Shown here: piece by piece, positions 21,464-30,615 of the stretch | Numbering within the stretch: position 1 is the stretch's first letter | Layout: the number at the start of each line of letters is the position of its first letter | NCBI GenBank assembly: GCA_036250225.1 | Contig: JAPZLL010000007.1 | Location: 1,364,001 to 1,428,000 of the forward strand | Length of the DNA: 64,000 nucleotides | Direction: 5' to 3' | Source of the DNA: Cercophora sp. LCS_1 | Lineage: Eukaryota > Ascomycota > Sordariomycetes > Sordariales > Lasiosphaeriaceae | Program-made: the position numbers and the translations under genes | Notes under the pieces: generated by a model | Seen by the model: the letters and a program-made list of their open reading frames with translations, nothing else | Databases searched by the model: none | Told to the model about the DNA's origin: nothing

Positions 21464-23206
21464 TCAATCAAACCCAACCCACGGCAAATCCCTATCCAAC
21501 ACAGTCGTACACGTCAAATACCCACATCCATTCCCGCCCTCCAGCTCCAACCCACTCCCCATCAACGGCCTAACCACCTCCCTCGCCATCCCCTTCAACT
21601 CCTCCACCCTCTTCTCGAAGCGTCTCAAATTATCCCGACTATACAAATCCGGCGTCAGCTTCAAAAACCGCTTACACTCATCATGTCCCAAATACCCCTT
21701 CTCCCCGCCCCCGCCGCCAAGCATCCTATATGTCCTCCCTAGGCTCGCCAACGAAGGGACCTGAATGACCACATGACCCCGTCCACTGGCCATCGCACCC
21801 CCCGTCGCGCTCGCCCCACTCCCACTGCTCGAACTCCCGCCCCGCTGCCTCATCCCGCCGGCAGCACCCTCCCTATGTCTCCGCTCCGGAATGACCGGCA
21901 TCGCCGGGGGCGTGGTATTATCCGCCAACCACTGTCTGAACAAACTGACAGCCAACCAGTCCAAATAATTCGTCGCTGGACTGACCCTCTCTCCGGTCCT
22001 CGTTGTCAACGTGAGTCGGAACAGCCGCGCCTCAATCCGCGAAACAGTCTCCTCCAGCTCGTCGACTTTATCCTCGATGATATCCACCACCGACTCGGGC
22101 ATCGCGGCGCGGATGGACCGTTCACCTGCGGGCCATTGGCCGACTACGTGGATGAGGGCTTCTTGAAAGATGATTTTGGAGCGGGCGAGGTAGCCGAGAC
22201 GGAGGTATGAGATGGGGTATTTGGCGATTTGTTTCCAGAGGCGGGACTGGAACTGGAGGAGGTGGTGGTCGACGCGGGGGCCGACTACCGACAGGGCGTC
22301 GTATTGGTCGGCTAGGGTGAGGAGGGATTTGCATTGTACGTAGGCGTCGGCGATGTTGATGCCGTCCAGACAGGGCGGGTAGTTGTACATGATGCGGAAG
22401 AGGTTGTCGTAGTCGCGGAGGAGGTCTTGTTCGGCTTGGGAGGGTGGAGGGAGCGGTGGGGGGTTGTAGGTTGCGCTGAGGGAGAGGTTGGCTACCGAGC
22501 GGAAGAAGGAGTGGGAGGTTGATTTAGAGTGGTGGTGACGACTGTTGTGGGATGATGGGCCGCCGAAGATGGAGGACGAGGAGGTGAGATTTGTCCCGGG
22601 AGTGGGAGCAGGAGGAGGTATGGTTTCTTCTTTTTGGACAAGCATGGGGATGTCGTCGTCGCCGGTTCCCGGGTCTAGCTCGTATCGCCATCGTTTCTTG
22701 AACTTTGTCACCGTGGAGTTCGGTGGTGGGTTGTTCCCGTCGCTGCCTCCTCCCCCTCGGGTGTTGTTGTCTATCCTTGCTAGCTCCCCGCCATTTGGTC
22801 TGGCACCACTGTCGGGCCCCTCAATCGCACCCGCTGTCGTCGGCAGCGGCGAGGCGGGAATATTTTGGTGGCGCGACCATTCGACGCTGGTGCTGGCCTC
22901 GAAGAAGCCGGAGCAGCGGGTGAGCGTGTGGCGGTGGAGCAGATAGCGGTTCTCGTGCCCGCTGGCCACCCGCACCACGATCTCGACGTCGCCGCTGTGA
23001 CTGAAGACGGGGAACTCGTTCTGCGGCACAAAGGCGCTGCCGCCGGCGTGGGAGCGTCCGTACCGCCGGGCGCGCGACGACACATGTGAACCCGCCCTGC
23101 CGCTGCCGCTGCCGCTCCCGCTGCGTTCGCCCGCGCCCACCCCGATGACCGATGACGGTCCCCGCAGCGCCAGCGACGTCGGCCCGTCGCCGTGCTGCGA
23201 CACCAT
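21464..23206 (-). CDS. BTB/POZ-domain protein with interrupted BTB fold
   Basis: Intronless, 580 aa, ATG at 23206. A Gly/Ser-rich head (GSGSGSG) precedes a typical first half of a BTB domain at residues about 66-102 (GDVEIVVRVASGHENRYLL, HRHTLTRCSGFF). About 155 residues follow that are mostly disordered (Pro/Ser/His-rich), with one ordered island (FKKRWRYELDPG, residues 169-180). The rest of the BTB-like fold then resumes at about residue 262 (LRDYDNLFRIMYNYPPCL, NIADAYVQCKSLLTLADQYD). The C-terminal 250 residues are helical, with a low-complexity Gly/Ser insert. BTB proteins act as Cullin-3 adaptors or dimerisation modules; which applies here is not shown. Codons change from C-ending to G-ending along the gene. 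Confidence 0.82.
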   Translation of the reverse strand: MVSQHGDGPTSLALRGPSSVIGVGAGERSGSGSGSGRAGSHVSSRARRYGRSHAGGSAFVPQNEFPVFSHSGDVEIVVRVASGHENRYLLHRHTLTRCSGFFEASTSVEWSRHQNIPASPLPTTAGAIEGPDSGARPNGGELARIDNNTRGGGGSDGNNPPPNSTVTKFKKRWRYELDPGTGDDDIPMLVQKEETIPPPAPTPGTNLTSSSSIFGGPSSHNSRHHHSKSTSHSFFRSVANLSLSATYNPPPLPPPSQAEQDLLRDYDNLFRIMYNYPPCLDGINIADAYVQCKSLLTLADQYDALSVVGPRVDHHLLQFQSRLWKQIAKYPISYLRLGYLARSKIIFQEALIHVVGQWPAGERSIRAAMPESVVDIIEDKVDELEETVSRIEARLFRLTLTTRTGERVSPATNYLDWLAVSLFRQWLADNTTPPAMPVIPERRHREGAAGGMRQRGGSSSSGSGASATGGAMASGRGHVVIQVPSLASLGRTYRMLGGGGGEKGYLGHDECKRFLKLTPDLYSRDNLRRFEKRVEELKGMAREVVRPLMGSGLELEGGNGCGYLTCTTVLDRDLPWVGFD

Positions 23207-24829
23207 GAGTGCGGTGCGGCTTGTGGTCGCGTCTGTGTATCGCTTCGCTTCGCTCGCTCCCTGTTTCCTTGCACTCTGTCTCTCCCGTTTTTGTTTCGGT
23301 CGAATTGATGGTCGGCTGCCTCACGCTGCGTTTCCGTCCGTCCTGGTTCCTTGGTTGCTGGCTGCCACCTGGCGACCGCCCGGCAAGCTTAGGTGGGGAT
23401 GTTGGTGTCGCACGAGGAGGGGTTGCCCCGTGAGCATCTGAGCTTTCGACTGGAGGTCGCGCCGAGGGAAAGCAAAAGTGGAAATAAAAGCCAAAAGCTC
23501 AATTCAGTTGCTGATAGCAAAACGACGGTTTGGAAGGGGAAAAAATGGCCAGCCCCGCAAGCAAGACCCGAGTTCAGGGGTGTGAATGTGGAAAGGCGAA
23601 CGGCCGCCTTTTTCTTCTCTCCTATATTTTTTTCGGTTCTTCACAAGGAAAGCGAAAAAAAGAAGGGGGAGCTTGGTTCTGGACTGTGACTCGGCGAGAC
23701 AACTGAGGCTATGTTGGTTGCTTCCCCGGCTGTCGACGGCGAACGGCGAACCAGCTTTGCCACCCTCGGCAGGCAGAGGGGACAAAATGATTGGCGACGA
23801 GTGGTCGGCACAGGTGAAGCTGGAGTTTGACCACGGGCACGTCGAGCACCAGCGGCACTGGCAAAACCAAAATCTGATCAAAAAGTGTGGGGAAAACTGA
23901 GAGAAGAGATAGAATAAAAGGAAACGAGACGATATTGTTGACGAGACGAAAGCCCATCTCACAACACGCGCATGTGCAGTAACATACATCCCATTCTGCT
24001 TGCATTGCATCGCGACTCGACTAGTTTGCGGCTTGCTGCGCGCGCCGGTCGCGTCGTCTCCCAGCCCGCCCTCCTTTGTGTTGGTCTGCCCATCCGTCGG
24101 CTTCTCGGATTGGATGTCGTCTGCCCTTTTGCTCACCACTTGCTAATGCCATGACTGGCCGTTTCCGGTTCGCAGGCTCTGCGCTGATGCAGGCAGACAC
24201 AGTTTTCTCACCGAATTCCATTTTGAAGCAGTCGAGCCGCCATTTTCACTTGGTCGTCAATCGGCACTGCGCCGTGACTGCCGTGTTTACACTTGCTGGG
24301 TTCGGATTGGTGTTTGGATGCTTGCGTCCGAAACTCATCGGATCAACTCGGATATTTGCTTGTGCAACGAACGCTGCCATGGAAACACGCAGCTGACTTG
24401 AAGACGAGGATGCTTGCTAAATAGACCATAGTTTTGTTCAAGTGATGTGGAAGAGGTGGGAGGATCGCTTGGCATTAACGAGTTGGGAAAGTCTGCCGTG
24501 TAAGTGCACCACAAGCAAGGGATGAGCAGTCTCGATTGTAGTCACAAAACATGCATTCATGTAATTGGTGCAATGTAAATCAATTGACTTTGGTAGTGTT
24601 GATACAGATATCTCATCTCGACCACTGGAACGAGATGAATCCCTTGTTTACCGGGTTAGCTTTTTTGTAGCCAGATGAGAAAGAGAAACCCTCCAGACCC
24701 ATTGTCGGAAACCGTCCCTGTAAATGTTCAATACCGACCAACCAAACCATGCCGACCAACAGGTCTGTTCGTCAGATACCGCTCAAAGCAAAATCCCTCC
24801 GGAAACGCCAAGAAAACATCGCTCATCAT
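23207..24829. other. Intergenic, upstream of BTB gene
   Basis: 1623 bp between two minus-strand genes. It should hold the BTB promoter and the 3' UTR of the next gene. No frame in it resembles a protein, and I found no tRNA-like boxes or terminal repeats. A short hairpin (AAGGCG...CGCCTT) occurs near 23595. Confidence 0.5.
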
Positions 24830-25771
24830 TCAGCTCATATCCATCTCCACAGATGTTGTGGTGGATGGCGGTGGGAGTGAAGGCGCATTGTCGAGAGACC
24901 TTGGCGTCTCACTTGCCTCCATCGTCGCGAGGCCGTCAAAAACCGGAGGCGAGCACTTGAGGTTTTGGAGCGCGCCTTCCGAGGATTTGCTAACGAGACG
25001 GCCTTGACGAAGGTTTTCGGCGAATAAAAAGTACCCTTCGTCGGACTCGACGAGATATGATTGCAGGCCCCGGCTTTCCAATCGGATCTTGGCATTGGTG
25101 ACAGGGTAGCGGTTTTCAATGTAGCGTGCCCAACCGCGTGCCGCCGCTTGGATATGCTCGTCCTCGCTGATTCGGCTCCAGCCAATACCGAGATGGAAGG
25201 TGAAGTCATCCACGATTGGCTGCCCGATGGAATCCGACGATGCGGTCATTGGGTTAATGGCCTCGCGAGTGGGACTGGAACGTCGACTAGACGGACCCTC
25301 GATTGAATTGCTGCTGGTTATCTCAAGCCTTTGTGACTTGTGGCTTCGGAGTGATGGGCGTTCTTGGGATAATTGCTCTTGCAGACGGACAGCTTCCTCA
25401 ACTTTGCGAGCTTCTTCTTGCGCAGCCTTCTCCTCGACCCATGTGCCAGATTGACTGCCAGCATCTGCAACATAGGCAGATGACTTCTTGATGAGCGTCA
25501 TGCCAGGGCCGTAAACCCATTCGTCCTCAGCTTCTTTGACGACCGGTGGCTCGACAATTTTCTCTGGTGGATCGAGGTTGACGGCAGCCTCGTCCCGCGA
25601 GCGCTTTCGGCCGGCAACAGACGAAGTGCGCGCGAGCTGAGCAGGCAACGAGATGGAATGGCTGAGCGATGGTCTCTGGTGGAAGTGTGCGCTGAACGGC
25701 ATCTGATGAATAGCTTGTGGTGACATGGCGAGGATTGGCGACGACGCATGGATGCGGTCGAAAGACGACAT
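24830..25771 (-). CDS. Uncharacterised fungal protein with basic nuclear-type signal
   Basis: Intronless 313-residue frame, ATG at 25771. I do not recognise the family. The N-terminus is Ser/His/Gln-rich, followed by a basic cluster GRKRSRDEA (residues 54-62, candidate nuclear localisation signal). A short motif WVYGPGMTLI and a charged coiled stretch (EEKAAQEEARKVEEAVRLQE) come next. The likely globular C-terminal part is FHLGIGWSRISEDEHIQAAA followed by RGWARYIENRYPVTNAKIRL and SDEGYFLFAENLRQGRLVS. The acceptor-like CTCATTTAG 24 bases before the ATG allows a 5' UTR intron. A nuclear or DNA-associated role is possible but not shown. Confidence 0.75.
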   Translation of the reverse strand: MSSFDRIHASSPILAMSPQAIHQMPFSAHFHQRPSLSHSISLPAQLARTSSVAGRKRSRDEAAVNLDPPEKIVEPPVVKEAEDEWVYGPGMTLIKKSSAYVADAGSQSGTWVEEKAAQEEARKVEEAVRLQEQLSQERPSLRSHKSQRLEITSSNSIEGPSSRRSSPTREAINPMTASSDSIGQPIVDDFTFHLGIGWSRISEDEHIQAAARGWARYIENRYPVTNAKIRLESRGLQSYLVESDEGYFLFAENLRQGRLVSKSSEGALQNLKCSPPVFDGLATMEASETPRSLDNAPSLPPPSTTTSVEMDMS

Positions 25772-27227
25772 GATGTCCTGCTTGAACGCTAAATGAGTGA
25801 GATGCGCGTTAGACTGGTGTAGAGCGTTGAGTTCAACGCGTCTGGCAGAGGTGAAGTCAGGTGGGGGATCTGTGAGGAAGGTGAGATGGGGTCAGAGACA
25901 AGAGGGTGCAGGCCGGGGATAAGAACACAATTGGCCAGGATGGAGACGGCGGTAGGGCTACGAGAGTGGAGGGAAGCTGAATTGACAACGACGACGGTGA
26001 TGGGAGTGGATATCTGGAGGAGGACGGCGGTGGTAGGACGGACGCCGGCGAGCACGCGACTCCTACGGCGAGAGTCGATGACAGGAAGGTGGGTCGAACG
26101 CGCACGAGGCGTCAAGGCGTTGAGTGTGGGCTGGATGGAAAGTTTCGACGTTGGGGGGGGATGGGTAGACAACAGATGGGCGAGGAGAGGTGTGGTGGTG
26201 AGAGGAAGAGAAGGAGAAAAGGGAGGAGAGACGGGGTGCAGACGATGAAATGTGTGTGCGAGAGGAGGCAGACGGCCGGAACTGCGAGACAAACCCAGGG
26301 CCGTGTGAGAGAGGCAGACAAAAGCATCGGAGCTGATGCTGTGGATGCGGCAGCGAAAGCAAGACATTGTCGTCGCCCATTGGCCACGGGTCTGCAGTGG
26401 GTCGAGACGCTGATGCGGCGCCCTGATAGGCCAGCTGGCTCGCTGCACAGGTTTACCAGCGGCGGAACCTGCCATCGCTCCGTATCCGGTTAGATCGGCT
26501 GTTGCCCCCTCGCAAGTCCTCGCTTTGCGCGCCAAGAAATCTGGGAGCCCGCCCCCGCTCGTGCCCTGTGCCGTGCGAAGCCCTTCCTGGCCTCGCCCGG
26601 CGTGCCCGGCAGATTCGTCGTGCCTCTCTGTCTGGCCCCGACTCACCCGAGCACCGTGCGGACCTCGCTTCGCATCTTGGTTCCACACCCCCTTTCCTGG
26701 CTCCTTCCACGTCCCCGAGGCTTCTGCCGTCCAATCGCCTTTGCCCATCGCAGATAGAAAGCTAGGACCACCCCTATCTTTTTCGACGTTGCCACACCCC
26801 CTTCGCCATTCTCTGGCGCTTCTGGCGGGTCGCTGACATAATCCAGAGCCTTCGTTCTCCGCCGAGCTGATTCGCTGGAACAATGAGCATCATTTGCATA
26901 ACTCAGCCCTCGTTATGCAGCTTGTGCACGCCGCCCCGTTTGCTCCTCGGCCTTCCACTCGTGGGTTGGCAAAGGCAGACGGCAAGTTGGAGTTGGACAA
27001 GCGTTCCAGGCTTCCACATGGAATGGGTGGTGGAGCACTCATATTCCCTGCACAAAGAAGCATCTGACCATGGCGGATCTGTGTTCCAAGGCTATTCTCT
27101 ATCTGATGGATCCCGGTATCACACCTGGTTACCCCGACTACGAACCCTAAGAATGCCGACGCTCTCCACATCAACGTCTTCACCTCCTCCCGTGACAATA
27201 TTCATCTCCGAACTAGGACGGTGCTTT
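25772..27227. other. Intergenic with pyrimidine-rich leader
   Basis: 1456 bp between two minus-strand genes. The part at about 26130-26290 is almost pure purine on the plus strand (pyrimidine on the minus), the kind of CT-rich tract common in fungal promoters and 5' UTRs. A 364-codon open frame on the minus strand at 25789-26883 has biased composition and no recognisable motif; I treat it as leader or promoter sequence. Confidence 0.5.
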
Positions 27228-28424
27228 TCAAGGCGCTCTTGGGGAGTGTATCAAGGTATTCTCATCCGACGCCGGCGACACCAGTGTGAGCAGGAGCGAG
27301 TCATCTGTGTTCTCAACCCCTCCATACAACCCCTGAAATCCCGGCTGCCGCAACCCCGTCGGGCTTGGATTCCGACCTTCCAGTCGTCGCCGAAACCGCC
27401 CTGTTGTTGGGGTGCTCGTGGATGCCATCGAGGCACCCCTGGTGGGGACAGTATAGGACCCCCGTAACCGGCTCTGGTGACGCGCCTCTGGGAGATTCTG
27501 CGGAGTCCGTGGCTGCGTTGAGGCCGGCAGCGAATCGTTGTAAATTCGAAATCGTCCGGGAGTCATTGGGACAGAAAATACGGACGCTGCGTCGGTTGTG
27601 CTACCCCCGGGAATCCCTCGCGATGAATGCAACTCGGAGCCCGACGAAACCTGGTGCAAAGTTTCGACCATGAGGGGTGGCAGAGGCGAGACCCGTCGGC
27701 TCTGGCTCTGAATCACGAGATGTCAACATATTCTCACTGACACGGTCAATCTCGGCTCACCTCAAGAGCAGTGACGAATGAGTTGTTCGATGACGGGGCT
27801 GTCGATGCTTCTCCTGGGACAGAGCTCGGCCCATCGACGGCGGGAATAGCAGCTGGCTCTCGCGGAGCCGTTCGGGGACGACGAGTAAGAAGGAACCTCC
27901 GTGCTACGGGTGGCTCCGGATCCGGGTTTACTGCGTGTCGGCTGGGTGGGTTGCCACTGGGGGCGGGCGGTGGAAGGTCATCCGGATCTTCATTGTTTTC
28001 GGTTCGGCTTCTTGCCGCAAGCTCTCTCTGTAGGTCTCGATCTCGACGTAATCTTGAGTACCGAAGGGGCCCTTCTCCGACATCAAGTCTCACCGCCGAG
28101 CGGCTTGATGGATGACCAACCGACGTAGCGAAGGACCATTGCTGGGGGGGTGGCTCCCGCGGGGGAGTAACCATCGAATAGTGACTCTTTTGGGTGGCCG
28201 CCCCTGGGATTGTGGGCGCTTCGACCCTCTTCCCCTTAGCTTTGCTCTCCTGGAGAGCCAGGGCGTCCTGTTTCTTGAGGTGATTCCTAAACCTTTCACG
28301 GGTCTCGTAATCTTTGACTTCGGTCATCGTCAATGATATAGTTGTAGGTGCGAGGCGCAACATAGTACCGGTCCTGTGATTCGATGTCGCTAAAGAAAGC
28401 TGGCGTTGTCCACGGTCTAGCCAT
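27228..28424 (-). CDS. Uncharacterised fungal protein, with apparent frame break near its N-terminus
   Basis: Not recognised. Exon 2 is 27707-27228 and the main part of exon 1 ends at 27761, separated by a 53-bp intron (donor GTGAGC, acceptor TTCAG). The joined frame runs through PREPPPQQWSF, a Pro-rich middle, and an ordered motif MTPGRFRIYNDSLPASTQP then TPQNLPEARHQSRLRGSYT, and ends with LLLTLVSPASDENTLIHSP. Upstream, the frame from ATG 28424 reads MARPWTTPAFFSDIES then RYYVAPRTYNYIIDDD, which also looks like real protein, but it is one base out of register with the downstream frame (EVKDYETRERFRNHLKKQD). The break falls at about 28322-28330. Alternatives: translation starting at ATG 28327, or a 76-bp intron from GTACTATG near 28369. 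Function unknown. Confidence 0.65.
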
Positions 28425-28853
28425 ATAGCCAGCTAGTGATGAGATTGAAGCAGCGGATCCGCCGCACCTTCGAAGCAGAAAATTTTGAGACCATCGTGGT
28501 TGCCTCGCTCGGCATCGCGTCCCTTACGACTTCCCTCTCAAAAGCAACTTCCAGCATCTCATCTCAGTAGGTGATGAAGATAGAAAGACCAAGCTGCTTG
28601 CTGGCACGAAATTGTAGGAAACGACACCAGGCAGGCTTGTGACACAGGGGTCTGTCATGAAAGCAGCGTCATGAATCTTCCTGCCTTACCCAGTAGCGCA
28701 ATGCATAAGACGACAACCCGACAAAAATCCAGTCAAACTTTTGAGAGGCACATCGTGGTATTTGAGCCTCTGTGGCTGTTGTCACTTGACGTCGTCTAGT
28801 TCGCATTGGCGATGGTCGCCAAATGACCCCACGGTGAGATTCAACTGCAACTG

Positions 28854-28869
28854 AAAAAAAAAAAAAAAA
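28854..28869. repeat. A16 homopolymer
   Basis: 16 uninterrupted A in the long divergent intergenic region left of the PDK1-type kinase gene. Confidence 0.95.
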
Positions 28870-29636
28870 CTCGGTCATACAGCCACAGGTAACGTAACCC
28901 AGAGGCCCATAGATTATCGACGGTGAGGGCTTGTGATGTGAGTGATCTGGCAGTCGCGCAACAACAATTCAGGCCGATCTGCCAAGCACGACTGCATGTC
29001 TCACTGCCAGCTTCTGAGCAGGTTTGCCTTGGTTCAACCTAATTTTGTAAATGCAGTTCAGCTCGCTAGCCTCTTGGCTGTGGGCTCTCGTTGTGATGTT
29101 GGTGCTGACAGCCGAGAGCTGAAGATCGTATTCAGCAGCCAAATCGACAATTTCCCTGTTTGCAGCATGATAGGGCCGTGGGCAGGATCGCGAGCTCCTG
29201 CAGGGGCCAACGGGTTTCCGCTTCCGCTGTCAAGTGCAGCGTTTGAAGGCTGCGTTGCAAGCGGTTGTCTCTCTGCAGTATCCCGTGCATCGAGACAAAC
29301 CGTGTTTGAACGAATGACAGCGGTCGATGAGGCGGCTGCAGCATTGCGGACGTTTGCGTTCGCTGCAGAGGCCCACTGATGTTGGAGGTAAGTCGGGAGC
29401 GGGGTGGTTCGTGCTGAAGCCGGACCAGCTTTTATGACAAGGACCAGACCGCTAAATTTCCGTTGAATGACAGTAACAATTTCCGCCCGTGGCGGATAGC
29501 TACTTCGTTAGCTTCTGGGCGATTGTGTGTTCCTGAGCTTCAACAAACAAAGACATTGCAACTGATAGTCCAGTGTTCTCTAAAGGGTTTCCAGCCCTTG
29601 CATGTCTCTTGCTTCATCCCATCTACCGTTATCGAC

Positions 29637-29653
29637 TTTTTTTTTTTTTTTTT
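29637..29653. repeat. T17 homopolymer
   Basis: 17 uninterrupted T in the same intergenic region as the A16 run at 28854. Followed by GGGACC. Directly visible. Confidence 0.95.
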
Positions 29654-30615
29654 GGGACCAAGCCTGCCCTGACAAGGCCGTCGGACGTGGGCGGGTCTGA
29701 TCCCTTACCACGACGCTGGTGTGTCAGTTAGTCCTACCAAGAAAATATGTACACCAAAGACCGGGCCGGCGGTTCTGTGTGAGGGTGAGGTACATTGGTG
29801 CCTCGGGGCGTTTGCTATATAACTCTCGGGGAACACCTTTCTTGATGTGAGGCCTCAGATGATCACATTTACGTGTATTGAGAATGAATATACGTCTTTG
29901 CGCGTATGCATGAAGTGGTAACGAACGGAGCTTGAGTGTAACTTTGCTGCGGCGTGATTCAGGAGGAAACTGCCAGAGTCCAAACCCTACAAAAGCCCAA
30001 AGCAATGAAATGGAGTGCCAAACCATGAAACTTAGCCGCCTTTGGTAGTTATTACACAGAAGCAAGAAATCCAATCCTGCCTGTGGGAAATACACCGACC
30101 ACATCAACTGTGTTTAGGGACCCATTTTTTGTGACTTGGTGAGGTGGTCCGAGTTGGGGAACGGCCCAGCAAACAGCAAAAGCGATTGACGGATACCACT
30201 ACACCGACTGGCGACTACCCTCAACTCCGCGATAATCCCCCTCCGAGGGTCCGTTAAACCCCTCGTTTTTGAACGGCTTCTACGCTAATAACACGTCCGG
30301 TAAATGCCCAATCCTGGTGATTCGAAGGGCCCATTTTGCAGCGCGCAGACACGGAACCAGCCCGATTCGAAACACCGGTTCGCGACGTTGGAAGCGAGCA
30401 GTCGTCACCGAGGCCGCACCGTCGTCCGACACCCAACACTTGCAATCGCCACCACTCGCCGGCCGCGGCAAGCCGCAACCTCCCCACGCCGCTAGATCGA
30501 GCTCCAAGCTTGACTGCATGCCGAACTGCAAGAACCGGCCAACTGCGTGACCGAGAACCACGCCCATCGCTCCGGGCACACTGACCGTCTTCAAGAGGCC
30601 ACAACCGGAAGCAAC

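Larger units (their letters stand above)
28425..30615. other. Long divergent intergenic region with A16 and T17 tracts
   Basis: 2191 bp between divergent genes. Two pure homopolymers occur: A16 at 28854-28869 and T17 at 29637-29653. Frames up to 145 codons exist but show no family motif or coding-like composition. I see no RNA gene. The last part before the kinase ATG (about 30300-30615) is free of plus-strand stops in one frame, with a GTG at 30547, and is probably 5' UTR. Confidence 0.5.

Noticed and set aside
25789..26883. 364-codon open frame on the minus strand
   Set aside because: Highly biased composition (Ser/Pro/Arg) in a CT-rich tract, no motif; more likely promoter or 5' UTR of the downstream gene at 25771.
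26883..27467. 194-codon frame on the plus strand
   Set aside because: No motif, overlaps the minus-strand exon 27228-27707 that has protein-like motifs and a good intron junction.
28942..29379. 145-codon frame on the plus strand
   Set aside because: No recognisable motif or signal, no coding-type codon use; left as intergenic.
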